Shown here: positions 47,020 through 58,635 of the stretch, one piece after another
Layout of the letters: the number at the start of each line of letters is the position of its first letter
How positions within the stretch are numbered: position 1 is the first letter of the stretch
Translations under genes and position numbers: made by a program
The notes under the pieces: generated by a model
Databases searched by the model: none
Told to the model about the DNA's origin: nothing
Seen by the model: only the letters and a program-made list of their open reading frames with translations
Assembly (NCBI RefSeq): GCF_030397575.1
Contig: NZ_JAPNXS010000002.1
Coordinates: forward strand, 248,001-312,000
Reading direction: 5' to 3'
From: Psychromonas sp. 14N.309.X.WAT.B.A12
GTDB taxonomy: Bacteria; Pseudomonadota; Gammaproteobacteria; Enterobacterales; Psychromonadaceae
Length of the DNA: 64,000 nt

Positions 47020-47700
47020 ATGGCTAGAACCAAAACCATTACCACTGACGATATCTTATTAGTGTTATGTAACTCCATGAAATCCGTGTTAAGTAACGCA
47101 ACAGGGCACTCAGTTAACTATTCAGGTATGGTACAAAAAATCAACAAAACATGCTTGAAACCAGATATTGGCTGTTTTGTATTATTTGATGGAGGATTCT
47201 CTGGCTTAGTTATTTTAAACTTCAATGCTGCAGCTGCGCTAGAGTTATATACCAATTACATGATCAACATGGGGCTGCCAAAAGATGAGCTAGCAACCAC
47301 ACATACAGCTGATGAAGTAAGTGATGTAATGGGAGAGTTAATGAATCAAATGGTGGGTGATTTTACTGGTGTTATTGGCCATGAATTGCATACTTCCATT
47401 ACCCAAAACCAACCGAAAATGCTGACCATCAATAAACAAGTTTTATTATCCATCGATACCAACTTAGATCGCCCACAAGCGCGTCGTGTGACATTTACGA
47501 CAGCCAACAATAATATCTTCTACCTTGAGCTTGCTATGGATAAAACGGAGTTCATTAAGCTTCCTAACTTTGAAGAGCGTGAAAAGTTTGATATCGATGC
47601 GTTATTTGATGAAAAACCAGATAACTCAGTAAAAACAACTGAAACTCATGCTAAGAAGCCAACCGCAGATGAAGATTTATTAGCGGAATTGGGACTTTAA
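47020..47700 (+). CDS. DUF3334 family protein
   Basis: A 226-residue cytoplasmic protein without signal or membrane segment, matching the DUF3334 family of marine gammaproteobacteria. Residues about 10-175 have the look of a CheX/CheC-like fold, with DEVSDVMGELMNQMVGDFTG as the conserved helix; the glutamate and asparagine in GELMNQMVGD resemble the active helix of CheX-type phosphatases. The C-terminal 40 residues are charged and probably flexible (ETHAKKPTADEDLLAELGL). A role in phosphorelay or chemotaxis is only a structural guess. Confidence 0.7.
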   Translation: MARTKTITTDDILLVLCNSMKSVLSNATGHSVNYSGMVQKINKTCLKPDIGCFVLFDGGFSGLVILNFNAAAALELYTNYMINMGLPKDELATTHTADEVSDVMGELMNQMVGDFTGVIGHELHTSITQNQPKMLTINKQVLLSIDTNLDRPQARRVTFTTANNNIFYLELAMDKTEFIKLPNFEEREKFDIDALFDEKPDNSVKTTETHAKKPTADEDLLAELGL

Positions 47701-47714
47701 TTTTTCACCTAAAA

Positions 47715-47752
47715 AATGCCCAAAGAGTCAACTCTTTGGGCATTATCATTTT
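47715..47752. terminator. Bidirectional terminator between convergent genes
   Basis: AATGCCCAAAGAG and CTCTTTGGGCATT form a perfect 13-bp stem with a TCAA loop. T-rich sequence follows on the plus strand (ATCATTTT) and TTTTTTAGG on the minus strand, so it serves both the DUF3334 gene and the EF-hand gene. Confidence 0.85.
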
Positions 47753-47778
47753 GATATTAGTGAAGGAGAAAAAACAGT

Positions 47779-49254
47779 TTATTTCGCTTTTTTCATCTCA
47801 TCTTTATGTTGTAGAAAATTATCAAACTCAACACTTGTTATTTTACCGTCGCCATTTGCATCTAACATTTCAAATGTTGGGCGCTTTTTACCTTTATGCT
47901 TCATGATAACTTTTGCATCAATTTCTTGTTGTGTGATTTTACCATCAGCATTGCTATCTAACTTATCAAAACCTTTTAATAAACGCCCTTTGGCTTCATT
48001 TTTAGTGATTGCACCGTCGTTATTTGTATCAAATTTCTCAAAGTTTGCTTTGGGATGACCTTTACCTTTATGCATTTTTTTAACTAGCTCGAATTCTGCT
48101 GATGTAATTTTACCATCAGAGTCTGTATCGACTTTATCAAATCCTTTTAGTAAACGCCCTTTTGCTTCATCTTTAGTAATAGCACCATCGTTATTTGCAT
48201 CTATTTTATCAAAGCTAGGTTGCTTATGACCTTTACCCTTGTGCATTTTAGAGGCAGCTTTTAGCTCTTGTTTAGTGATATCGCCGCTGTTATCAGCATC
48301 AATTTTATCGAAGTTTTCCGCTAAACGGCCTTTTGCTTCATCTTTACTGATCACACCATCACTGTTGCTATCCATTTTCTCAAAGCTTGGTTTTTTATGA
48401 CCTTTACCTTTGTGCATATCAAGCGCTGCTTTTAATTCAGTTTTAGTGATATCACCACTGTTATCAGCATCAATTTTATCGAAGTTTTCCGCTAAACGGC
48501 CTTTTGCTTCATCTTTACTGATCACACCATCACTGTTGCTATCCATTTTCTCAAAGTTAGCTTTTTTATGACCTTTACCTTTGCCCTTATGCATCTCTTG
48601 GATTTTTGCAAATTCAGCTTCAGAAATTGAACCATTATCATCACTGTCTACTTTATCAAAATGTTTTAGTAACATGCCTTTAGCTTCACTTTTAGAGATA
48701 GCATTATCATTGTTTACATCCACATCAGAGAAATCTAATTGATGGTTTCCACCTTTACGCATGTTTTCCATGGCGTTGTATTCAGTCGTTGATAATGAAC
48801 CATTTGCATCGCTATCAATTTTATCAAAGTGTTTCGCTAAACCACCTTTTGCTTCATCTTTAGTAATCACACCGTCTTTATTTGTATCTACTTGAGCAAA
48901 CTCAGGCTTATTAGGTTGCTTTCCTCTATGCATTGGTTTTGCAGACTCAAATTCAGCTTTTGTAATTTCACCATCATTATTAGTATCAAAATCAGCAAAA
49001 TTAGGTTGCTTACGATCTTTTTTCATTTGCTTAATATTATCGAACTCTGCTTTTGAAATTGAACCGTTTGCATCTGTATCCACTTTATCAAAATACTTTG
49101 CTAATTTGCCTGTAGCTTCTAACTGGCTAATTTCACCATTGTTGTCGCTGTCAAAACTTGCGAAGTCGTTATTTGCAACTTTATTAACTGCAGCCATTGT
49201 TAGAGAACTTGAAACGATTAATGCAACACTGCTTAACATAAATAACTTTTTCAT
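47779..49254 (-). CDS. Exported protein with sixteen EF-hand loops
   Basis: A 491-residue protein with a signal peptide (about residues 1-22, VSSSLTMAA). The mature part is almost entirely paired EF-hands: I count sixteen calcium-loop sequences, from FDSDNNGEISQLE and VDTDANGSISKAE to LDANGDGKITSVE, joined by lysine-rich links (MHKGKGHKKP). The repeat unit is about 55-57 residues. Two central units are nearly identical at DNA level with a 171-base period. The loop VDVNNDNAISKSE lacks the usual glycine. It is probably a periplasmic or secreted calcium binder. It lies downstream of baeSR on the same strand, with a 209-base gap, and AGAGG precedes ATG. Confidence 0.88.
   Translation of the reverse strand: MKKLFMLSSVALIVSSSLTMAAVNKVANNDFASFDSDNNGEISQLEATGKLAKYFDKVDTDANGSISKAEFDNIKQMKKDRKQPNFADFDTNNDGEITKAEFESAKPMHRGKQPNKPEFAQVDTNKDGVITKDEAKGGLAKHFDKIDSDANGSLSTTEYNAMENMRKGGNHQLDFSDVDVNNDNAISKSEAKGMLLKHFDKVDSDDNGSISEAEFAKIQEMHKGKGKGHKKANFEKMDSNSDGVISKDEAKGRLAENFDKIDADNSGDITKTELKAALDMHKGKGHKKPSFEKMDSNSDGVISKDEAKGRLAENFDKIDADNSGDITKQELKAASKMHKGKGHKQPSFDKIDANNDGAITKDEAKGRLLKGFDKVDTDSDGKITSAEFELVKKMHKGKGHPKANFEKFDTNNDGAITKNEAKGRLLKGFDKLDSNADGKITQQEIDAKVIMKHKGKKRPTFEMLDANGDGKITSVEFDNFLQHKDEMKKAK
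48297..48560 (-). repeat. Recent tandem duplication inside the EF-hand gene
   Basis: About 85 bases starting at 48300 recur at 48471 almost without change (for example TTTTCCGCTAAACGGCC and CTGATCACACCATCACTG). The offset of 171 bases is 57 codons, one pair of EF-hands. It shows that the array grows by unit duplication. Confidence 0.8.
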
Positions 49255-49463
49255 ATAAACCTCTTTTTACTTTAGTAAGAATGGCTCTGCTCTGAGCCGA
49301 TGTAGAGACTATAGATAATCAATGTGCAGGAAATATGGATAAATTAAGGAGTTAGCGTTTTTCTGAATATTTTTAAGAGATTTTTGTAGCGGTATAATTA
49401 AAGGAGGCCAGTTCTAGTAATAGTAGGTGCCGGCACTAAGCAGCAGACACCCAGATATAGTAA

Positions 49464-50132
49464 CTAGAGTGCGAACTTATAACCCACGCCGTAAATTGAT
49501 TGAATACAATCGACCTCGGCATCGACATTTTGTATTTTACGACGAAGGTTCTTAATATGACTATCAATGGTTCTATCTGTTACTACCCGATTATCAGAAT
49601 AGATTTGCGACATTAATTGTTCACGGCTAAACACTTGATCTTTGTGTTGATGAAAATGAGCAAGAAGGCGAAACTCAGCGCGAGTTAAGCTTACCTCTTG
49701 CCCTTTCACCAATACTTGCATCGTTGACTCATTGATACTTAAAATTTGCTCAAAGGCTTTTTTATCGTCGCTAGCACGCCTTAGTATATTCTTTACTCGT
49801 ACAACCACTTCTCGAGGGCTATAAGGCTTACAAATATAGTCGTCAGCACCTAGCTCTAAACCAATAAGGCGATCTATCTCATCCACTCGTGCCGTTGCCA
49901 TCACGACAGGAACATCACTAAAGGCTCGTAATTCACGATAGATATCTAAACCATTTTTACCCGGTAACATAAGATCTAATATCAACAGATCAATAGCATT
50001 GTTTTTTAACCACTCAATGGCCTGACTACCGTCATTAATTACATCGGTCACAAAGCCCGATAAACTGAGATACTCGCTTAGCACTTGTGCTAAGGACTCT
50101 TCATCTTCCACAATTAAAATCCGTTGTGACAT
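49464..50132 (-). CDS. baeR: Response regulator BaeR
   Basis: A 222-residue OmpR-type regulator with a receiver domain (about residues 4-118, phosphorylated D53 in LLILDLMLPGKNG, ATAR switch and CKPYSPREVV) and a winged helix (about 130-220). The stretches LIGLELGADDYICKPYSPRE and VVTDRTIDSHIKNLRRKI match E. coli BaeR very closely. BaeSR responds to envelope stress, indole and metals in E. coli. It starts 18 bases after baeS. The EF-hand gene lies downstream and is a candidate target. It replaces nothing of the other pair at 26868-28987, which is a paralogue. Confidence 0.9.
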   Translation of the reverse strand: MSQRILIVEDEESLAQVLSEYLSLSGFVTDVINDGSQAIEWLKNNAIDLLILDLMLPGKNGLDIYRELRAFSDVPVVMATARVDEIDRLIGLELGADDYICKPYSPREVVVRVKNILRRASDDKKAFEQILSINESTMQVLVKGQEVSLTRAEFRLLAHFHQHKDQVFSREQLMSQIYSDNRVVTDRTIDSHIKNLRRKIQNVDAEVDCIQSIYGVGYKFAL

Positions 50133-50150
50133 AACACTTCCTCTAAAAAA

Positions 50151-51545
50151 TTAATGAGATGCGATAGGTAAATGAATGGTGATTGCTAAGCCACCTAACT
50201 CCGAATGACTTGCCAACATTTTGCCATGGTGTGCTTTAACAATTGTTTGGCAAATAGATAATCCTAAGCCTGAACCACCACTTAAACGACTTCGCGATTC
50301 ATCAACCCTAAATAAACGTTCAAATAGTTTAGGTAATGCAGCATCTGGTACACCAGGTGCACTATCTTCAATACGAATTTGCATGATCTTTTTATCTTGA
50401 GTAACTTGTACATTTAAAATGCCAGGACCATCGGTGTAACGTAAACTGTTCTCGAATAAATTAGAAAACAATTGGGTCAAGGCTTTGCTGTCTCCTGTGA
50501 TGACATTAACAGCACTTTCTTGAAAATAATGTTGTAGCTGAATTTTTTTCTCTTGAAAACGCAATTGATATTGTAAGCAATTATTTTCTATTAATTTCTT
50601 AATATTGACTGATTCGCTTAAGTCAAATTGCATTCCTGCATCGGATAAAGACAACTGATAGAGATCGTTAACCAGTTTATTTAAGTTCTGCACCTGGTAA
50701 TGCAAAGAGTCAATATATTTAGGCTCTGGTTTACGAATGCCATCTTGTAACGCTTCGATCTCACTTTTTAAAACAGAAATAGGTGTACGCAACTCATGTG
50801 AAATATCAGCTAACCACTGCTCTCTTGTTTCTTTTTGCACCAATAAACTTTGGCTCAACTCATTAAAACGCATCGATAATGCAGCTAATTCATCTTCACC
50901 ATCTATCTCTATTTGAGTTTGGTAATCCCCTTCCTGTATTGAGCTTGTTGCATCTTCCAAACGCTTCAAAGGCGTTAATAAATGACGCACTAACAACCAT
51001 GAAAGCACAAAGGAGATCAATGTCACCCACAATACAATCCACATTAAGTTGTACTTTTGCTGTTGATGAAAACTGCTCTCTAAAGCACCCGGGGTAATGT
51101 CACGCTTCTTGGTCGCTACCCAGCCTACTATTTTTTGATTGTACTTAATCGGTACTTTAATTAATTCATCATCACCGATGGCAATATTCTTGTTCCACAA
51201 TGGAGTCCAATTGGTATCAAACACAGTAATACGTTTCAATAAACGACTAACATATCTAGATCGTGATTTTTGAGGTTCATGCTCCCCTTCAGAAGGCCGA
51301 GCAAAGATACGCCCAAGAATAAACTCTGCAACTTCTGGGGTTAATTCATCCCAGCCTTTATCTTCAGAATAATAGGATGATAGATTTTCAGACACTAAAC
51401 GCAGCTTGCGCTCTTCGCCATGGTTTAAATAGCGTTGTAAACCCTGTTGGAAACTATCATCGATTAGGCCAGCAATACCCACCACCATCAAAGAACTGAT
51501 CAGTAGCATAGAAAACAGAATTTTTTTAAACAAAGTAAGACGCAT
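50151..51545 (-). CDS. baeS: Sensor histidine kinase BaeS
   Basis: A 464-residue inner-membrane sensor kinase (E. coli BaeS 467). It has membrane segments near residues 8-30 and 168-188 with a periplasmic region between, a HAMP domain (about 190-240), the phosphorylated histidine near 250 in LADISHELRTPISVLKSEIE, and the ATPase boxes (ENSLRY, DSAPGVPD, FERLFRVDESRSR, GGSGLGLSI). ATG at 51545 is chosen over the TTG one codon earlier because AGGG lies seven bases upstream. It is cotranscribed with baeR. Confidence 0.88.
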   Translation of the reverse strand: MRLTLFKKILFSMLLISSLMVVGIAGLIDDSFQQGLQRYLNHGEERKLRLVSENLSSYYSEDKGWDELTPEVAEFILGRIFARPSEGEHEPQKSRSRYVSRLLKRITVFDTNWTPLWNKNIAIGDDELIKVPIKYNQKIVGWVATKKRDITPGALESSFHQQQKYNLMWIVLWVTLISFVLSWLLVRHLLTPLKRLEDATSSIQEGDYQTQIEIDGEDELAALSMRFNELSQSLLVQKETREQWLADISHELRTPISVLKSEIEALQDGIRKPEPKYIDSLHYQVQNLNKLVNDLYQLSLSDAGMQFDLSESVNIKKLIENNCLQYQLRFQEKKIQLQHYFQESAVNVITGDSKALTQLFSNLFENSLRYTDGPGILNVQVTQDKKIMQIRIEDSAPGVPDAALPKLFERLFRVDESRSRLSGGSGLGLSICQTIVKAHHGKMLASHSELGGLAITIHLPIASH

Positions 51546-51741
51546 CAAGCACCCTTAAACAGTAAAAGTAAACAAAGCAAAAGATGGGCATAATTTATAG
51601 CCGGACCTACATAATATCATTTTTATAGCTATAACAGAAAAGCGTATCAAAGCGGCCATTATTTTTGTCTATTACAGAGTTTAATTATCTGTAAAAGTTC
51701 TCATTTTCCCATAGTAAACTCAGTGGCTTCAAAAAATGGGC

Positions 51742-51777
51742 AAAAAAAAACCATCAAGCACATGACTTAATGGTTTT
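51742..51777 (-). terminator. icd terminator
   Basis: On the minus strand AACCATTAAG and CTTGATGGTT (one U-G pair) form a 10-bp stem with a 7-base loop followed by seven T residues, about 50 bases after the icd stop. Confidence 0.85.
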
Positions 51778-51822
51778 ATGCGATGCAAAATAGTAATGCA
51801 TCAAATAACGTTGTTTAGTGTA

Positions 51823-54358
<2,536 letters not shown>

Positions 54359-55051
54359 GTGACTCAAGCTCCCATCAATAAAAAAAGTAACAATAACAAA
54401 ACAGGTGAAAATAAACGTAAACGCCAAACCAAAAAGCCAACTCACTTCAATGTAAAAAAAGCGGCGCATAAAACCTTTGTTCCTAAAAAAGTAATGCCTA
54501 AATCGATGCAAAAGATTGTCTTGTTTAACAAGCCATTTGATGTATTGAGCCAGTTTACCGATGAAGGCAACCCTGATAGCATCCGTGAAACATTAAAAGA
54601 CTATATTGATATTCCTAATATATATGCAGCGGGACGTTTAGATAGAGACAGTGAAGGCCTACTAGTACTAACCAATGACGGCCAATTACAAGCTGAGATC
54701 ACTCAACCCGGTAAGAAAACAGCAAAAATATACTGGGTACAAGTAGAAGGTCGACCTACTGAAGCTGATTTAGATAAGCTACGTAAAGGAGTGACCTTAA
54801 AAGATGGATTAACTTTACCAGCTAAAGCAAAAATAATGGATAACCCTGAAATTTGGGAGCGTTACCCGCCGATCCGCGAACGTGCTAATATTCCAACAAC
54901 TTGGTTAAGCATTACCATTATGGAAGGACGTAATCGTCAGGTACGTAGAATGACTGCTAACATTGGCTTCCCTACGTTACGACTTATTCGCTATGCTATC
55001 GGCGATTGGACAATTAAAGACTTAGATAACGGCACTTACAAAGTACTGTAA
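54359..55051 (+). CDS. rluE: 23S rRNA pseudouridine2457 synthase RluE
   Basis: A 230-residue RsuA-family pseudouridine synthase. The catalytic aspartate lies in [20 protein letters not shown]. The family GRNRQVRRM motif near residue 195 and the end [12 protein letters not shown] are present. The first 45 residues are an extra basic tail ([34 protein letters not shown]) not found at this length in E. coli (217 residues total), probably helping rRNA contact. The start is GTG with AAGGA upstream. No S4 domain is present, as expected for RluE. Confidence 0.93.
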   Translation: MTQAPINKKSNNNKTGENKRKRQTKKPTHFNVKKAAHKTFVPKKVMPKSMQKIVLFNKPFDVLSQFTDEGNPDSIRETLKDYIDIPNIYAAGRLDRDSEGLLVLTNDGQLQAEITQPGKKTAKIYWVQVEGRPTEADLDKLRKGVTLKDGLTLPAKAKIMDNPEIWERYPPIRERANIPTTWLSITIMEGRNRQVRRMTANIGFPTLRLIRYAIGDWTIKDLDNGTYKVL

Positions 55052-55063
55052 TCGTCTACAGAG

Positions 55064-55098
55064 ACCTATAAATAGCCGCTTTGGGCTTATTTATAGGT
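55064..55098. terminator. Hairpin between rluE and murI
   Basis: ACCTATAAAT pairs with ATTTATAGGT (10 bp), extended inside by AGCC/GGCT, between the convergent rluE and murI genes. No T tract follows, so its role as terminator is uncertain. Confidence 0.4.
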
Positions 55099-55115
55099 GC
55101 TCGCATAATGTACCG

Positions 55116-55928
55116 TTAAAAATAGTTTAAGCTGCGAAACCCATATTCTGCAAAGCGATGACTTAGTGCAGATAACTGCGCTGTATTGTTAAAATGCTTT
55201 GTATAAAAAGCGTGATGTGAATGTTCCTCTGCACAACTAACCTTAGGCTCTTGATCCTCACCTAATAACTGCTTCACTCTTAAGGCAATCGCCTCACCCG
55301 AGTCTATTAACTTGATCGGCATTTCAAAACATTTTTGTATTTCAGCTTTTAATAGTGGGAAGTGAGTACAACCCAACACTAGCGTATCTGGCATAGTGAC
55401 TTGTTGATTTAACCAAGGGGCTAAAATAGTTAAAAACTCATTTTGATCAAGCTCTTTCCCCATTAACTTGTCTTCCGCTAGTTTAACTAACTGAGTCGAA
55501 CCAATACTTAACACGGTTTTACCTGCGGCAAATTGTGTAATTAATTGCTGTGTATAATCACGGGCGATAGTTCCTGGCGTAGCAAGCAAACCAATCACAT
55601 TATTACGAGTCACTGCACTCGCAGGTTTAATGGCTGGTACTACCCCTACAATTGGGATAGTAAAATGTTGGCGTAACGCCTTTAAAGCAACAGTACTGGC
55701 AGAGTTACAAGCAATAACAATCAGATCAGCTGGGTATTGCCCTAAAAAATCAGTTAATAATTGAGTAAGACGCGCGACTAATTGAGTTTGCTTTAACTCG
55801 CCGTAGGGAAAGTACGCATTATCAAAAAGGTACTGACATTGAATACTTGGATTGATTTTAATTATCTGCTCATAAACAGATAAACCACCGACACCAGAAT
55901 CAAATATAAGTACACGTTTTACAGACAT
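55116..55928 (-). CDS. murI: Glutamate racemase
   Basis: A 270-residue cofactor-independent racemase that makes D-glutamate for peptidoglycan. The two catalytic cysteines are C74 in IACNSAST and C187 in VLGCTHFPLL; D10 in FDSGVGGLSV and the YFPYGE loop are also present. The N-terminal extension that lets UDP-MurNAc-L-Ala activate E. coli MurI is absent, so this is the short form. It converges on rluE. A repeat copy lies upstream. Confidence 0.95.
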   Translation of the reverse strand: MSVKRVLIFDSGVGGLSVYEQIIKINPSIQCQYLFDNAYFPYGELKQTQLVARLTQLLTDFLGQYPADLIVIACNSASTVALKALRQHFTIPIVGVVPAIKPASAVTRNNVIGLLATPGTIARDYTQQLITQFAAGKTVLSIGSTQLVKLAEDKLMGKELDQNEFLTILAPWLNQQVTMPDTLVLGCTHFPLLKAEIQKCFEMPIKLIDSGEAIALRVKQLLGEDQEPKVSCAEEHSHHAFYTKHFNNTAQLSALSHRFAEYGFRSLNYF

Positions 55929-55960
55929 TAATCAGCTTCCTAGAGAAAAAAACTATTTTA

Positions 55961-56080
55961 TACCAATTATATTAAATAACTGACCTAAATTTTATGTAGT
56001 GAGAATGATTTAGTTAAAAGAGAAGATTGAACCTTTCAAAAATGAACATCACGAATAGCCTCTCGGAGAACTAACGAAAA
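55961..56080 (+). repeat. Interspersed repeat, copy B
   Basis: TACCAATTATATTAAATAAC, TGACCTAAATTTT, TTGAACCTTTCAAAAATGAA and AGCCTCTCGGAGAACTAACG follow in order. It aligns with copy A (4651-4769) over its whole length and with copy C (35572-35700) in two blocks. It fills most of the 386-base gap between murI and trmA. Confidence 0.7.
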
Positions 56081-56314
56081 GAGACTCATTCTTTAATGAT
56101 TGTTACCTTTAGGAAACTCGCAACCAACAAATAAGTTATTTTTAACATGTAAAATCCCCCATTAGTGAATGTGTTGATGCTCCCCTTAATCAGATAAATC
56201 AACAAATAAAATGATATAACCTAGCCAAGTACAAGCACCTGCTTTAGAATGCCCATCCATTTATATGTTATTGAAAGAATAGCGCCAAAAAAGCAATAGA
56301 ATACAGAGGTAGAA

Positions 56315-57424
56315 ATGAGCATAGAATTTGTTGATCCGGATAATTATGAATCACAATTAGACGCTAAAAAAACACAATTTAATCGCCTTTTTTCAACCTT
56401 TGAATTACCTGAGTTAGAATGTTTTGCTTCACCAAAAACCCATTATCGTATGCGAAGCCAATTCCGTGTTTGGCATGAAGATATGGATCTGTATTTCTAC
56501 ATGACAGATCAAGAGACACGCCAACGTATTCGTGTCGACCAATTCCCGCCTGCAAGCGAGCTAATCAATCAATTAATGCCTAGACTAGTTGAAGAGCTTA
56601 AAGTCTCTCCTATTCTTCGTTATAAGCTGTTCCAAGCGAACTTCTTATCCAGTATGAGTGGCGAAATCATGGTTAGTTTTCTCTACCATAAAATTCTGGA
56701 TGACGAATGGTTAACCGCAATCAAAGCACTCAAAGAACGTTTATCGGGTGAATTTAAGATTAATTTCATTGGCCGCGCGCGTAAGCAAAAACTGATTGTT
56801 GACCACGATTACGTCATTGAAAAGCTTCAGGTTGATGGCCAAGAGTTAATCTATCAACAAGTTGAGAATAGCTTTACCCAACCAAACGGCAAAATATCTG
56901 AAAAGATGTTGGATTGGGCCATTGAATGTACACGTAATAGCAAAGGTGATTTGTTAGAGTTATATTGTGGTAACGGCAACTTTTCTTTAGCTTTAGCTAA
57001 AAACTTCGACCGCGTTTTAGCCACTGAAATATCAACACCTTCGGTGAACTCAGCACAATACAACATCGCAGCGAATAACATCGACAATGTCACGATCGTG
57101 CGGATGTCTGCCGAGGAATTTACGCAAGCCATTAACGGAGTGCGTGAATTTAATCGTTTAAAAGAGAAGAATATTGATTTATCAAGTTACCAATGTAACA
57201 CCATTTTTGTTGATCCCCCTCGTGCTGGATTAGATGATGAGACGGTGAAGATGGTGCAAACCTATGACAATATTATGTACATAAGCTGTAATCCTGAAAC
57301 CTTAAAAGCGAATTTAGAAGTCTTTACACAAACGCATGATATCAAGCGTTTCTCTTTATTTGATCAGTTCCCTTATACACATCACACAGAAGCTGGTGTG
57401 TACTTAGTTAAACGAAAAGATTAA
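56315..57424 (+). CDS. trmA: tRNA (uracil-54-C5)-methyltransferase TrmA
   Basis: A 369-residue SAM-dependent enzyme (E. coli 366) that makes m5U54 in the tRNA T loop. The SAM site is [17 protein letters not shown] near residue 213, the [11 protein letters not shown] motif follows near 300, and the catalytic cysteine lies in [14 protein letters not shown] with the terminal base EAGVYLVKR. The N-terminal RNA-binding part ([19 protein letters not shown]) matches TrmA and not RlmC or RlmD. GAGG precedes ATG. A strong terminator follows. Confidence 0.96.
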   Translation: MSIEFVDPDNYESQLDAKKTQFNRLFSTFELPELECFASPKTHYRMRSQFRVWHEDMDLYFYMTDQETRQRIRVDQFPPASELINQLMPRLVEELKVSPILRYKLFQANFLSSMSGEIMVSFLYHKILDDEWLTAIKALKERLSGEFKINFIGRARKQKLIVDHDYVIEKLQVDGQELIYQQVENSFTQPNGKISEKMLDWAIECTRNSKGDLLELYCGNGNFSLALAKNFDRVLATEISTPSVNSAQYNIAANNIDNVTIVRMSAEEFTQAINGVREFNRLKEKNIDLSSYQCNTIFVDPPRAGLDDETVKMVQTYDNIMYISCNPETLKANLEVFTQTHDIKRFSLFDQFPYTHHTEAGVYLVKRKD

Positions 57425-57448
57425 ACAATACTAACTGAATGAACATGT

Positions 57449-57486
57449 AAAAGGGCTGAATAGATGATCTATTCAGCCCTTTTTAG
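57449..57486 (+). terminator. trmA terminator
   Basis: AAAAGGGCTGAATAGA and TCTATTCAGCCCTTTT form a 16-bp perfect stem on a TGA loop with a further T after it. Confidence 0.92.
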
Positions 57487-57490
57487 TCAT

Positions 57491-57511
57491 CCCCATTATA
57501 TTAAATAAATG
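57491..57511 (+). repeat. Interspersed repeat fragment D
   Basis: CCCCATTATATTAAATAAATG repeats the first 20 bases of copies A and B after one change. Nothing of the rest of the element follows. Confidence 0.4.
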
Positions 57512-57541
57512 TAATGGATAGTAAGCCTGACATGAACTTAC

Positions 57542-58462
57542 TTAAGTTAACTGCTCATTAAAGAAGTCGATACTTCTTTTCCACGCTAATTCAGCCATGG
57601 TCGGTACATAACGTGCTGTCGAATCATTATGGAAGCCATGATTAGCTTTTTCATACATAAACATCTCATAATCTACGCCATACTTTTTCAAGTCAGCTTC
57701 ATACTCAGGCCAGAATGCATTAACCCTTTTATCTAACTCAGCAAGTTGAATAACTAGCGGTGCTTTAATATTTTTTCTTAATTCAGCAGAAGCCGGTGTA
57801 CCGTAGAAAGGAACGCCTGCATCTAGGGTTTCAGGTACTTTTGCGGCTAACATATTTACAATATAACCACCAAAACAGAAACCTACTGCTCCTAGTTTAC
57901 CAGTACTTAATGGATGTGTTTTTAGAAAGCTAGCAGCAGCAATAAAATCTTGTTCAATTTTCTCTTTATCAAGTGACTTTTGCATCACTTTACCTTCATC
58001 ATCATTACCTGGGTAACCGCCTAATGAATATAAAGCATCCGGAGCAAAGGCAATAAAGCCAGCTTTAGCTAAACGACGAGCAACATCTTTAATATAAGGA
58101 TTTAAACCACGGTTTTCATGAATAACTAAAACGACGGGTAGCTTGCCATTAACTGTTTTTGGTGTAACAAAGTAACCTTGCCCTTCACCATGTCCATCAG
58201 GTGATGCAAACTTTTCATAGGTTGCAGTAATATCATCATCATTAAAAGACACTTGCTCTGCTAATGCATAATTAGGTGTTAATGCTGTCGATAAAGCAGC
58301 CAAGGTAACACCGGCACCAGCAATGCCAGCTAAACGTCTTAAAAAAGTCCGTCTATCAATATCACCATGTGCATATTCGTCATACCAATCAAAGGCTTCT
58401 TGAGGAATTTGCACCGTACTTTGTTCTTCTGTTCCTGATTTTAATTCCGTAGATTTAGTCAT
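57542..58462 (-). CDS. Tat-exported dienelactone hydrolase family protein (YghX-like)
   Basis: A 306-residue alpha/beta hydrolase. A twin-arginine signal stands inside a 35-residue N-terminal extension: R37-R38 in DRRTFLRRLAG followed by a hydrophobic segment and a probable AxA-type site at YALAEQ, so it should be folded before export to the periplasm. The nucleophile is C196 in VGFCFGGY, with E116 in HENRGL, an aspartate in LAELDKRVN and the histidine in NHGFHND, the dienelactone hydrolase set. E. coli YghX is of this type. The natural substrate is not known. The gene stands alone. Confidence 0.85.
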   Translation of the reverse strand: MTKSTELKSGTEEQSTVQIPQEAFDWYDEYAHGDIDRRTFLRRLAGIAGAGVTLAALSTALTPNYALAEQVSFNDDDITATYEKFASPDGHGEGQGYFVTPKTVNGKLPVVLVIHENRGLNPYIKDVARRLAKAGFIAFAPDALYSLGGYPGNDDEGKVMQKSLDKEKIEQDFIAAASFLKTHPLSTGKLGAVGFCFGGYIVNMLAAKVPETLDAGVPFYGTPASAELRKNIKAPLVIQLAELDKRVNAFWPEYEADLKKYGVDYEMFMYEKANHGFHNDSTARYVPTMAELAWKRSIDFFNEQLT

Positions 58463-58635
58463 ATTAACACTCTCATTATTTAAAATTTATTAGAAATAAA
58501 GAAACGATCGTTCAAAACATAACTATTTTTTGAGCAAGTGTAAATTAATTAATAACCATTATATTAATAAGGAAATAGAGTAACACAGAGGAATATTTTA
58601 GCTTTTACAATGAAAATACTAGGCAAGTATGGCGC

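Noticed and set aside
26868-51545. The two BaeSR-like pairs as a recent duplication
   Set aside because: They share family patterns but differ along most of their length, including the sensor domains, and lie on opposite strands 21 kb apart. They are old paralogues.
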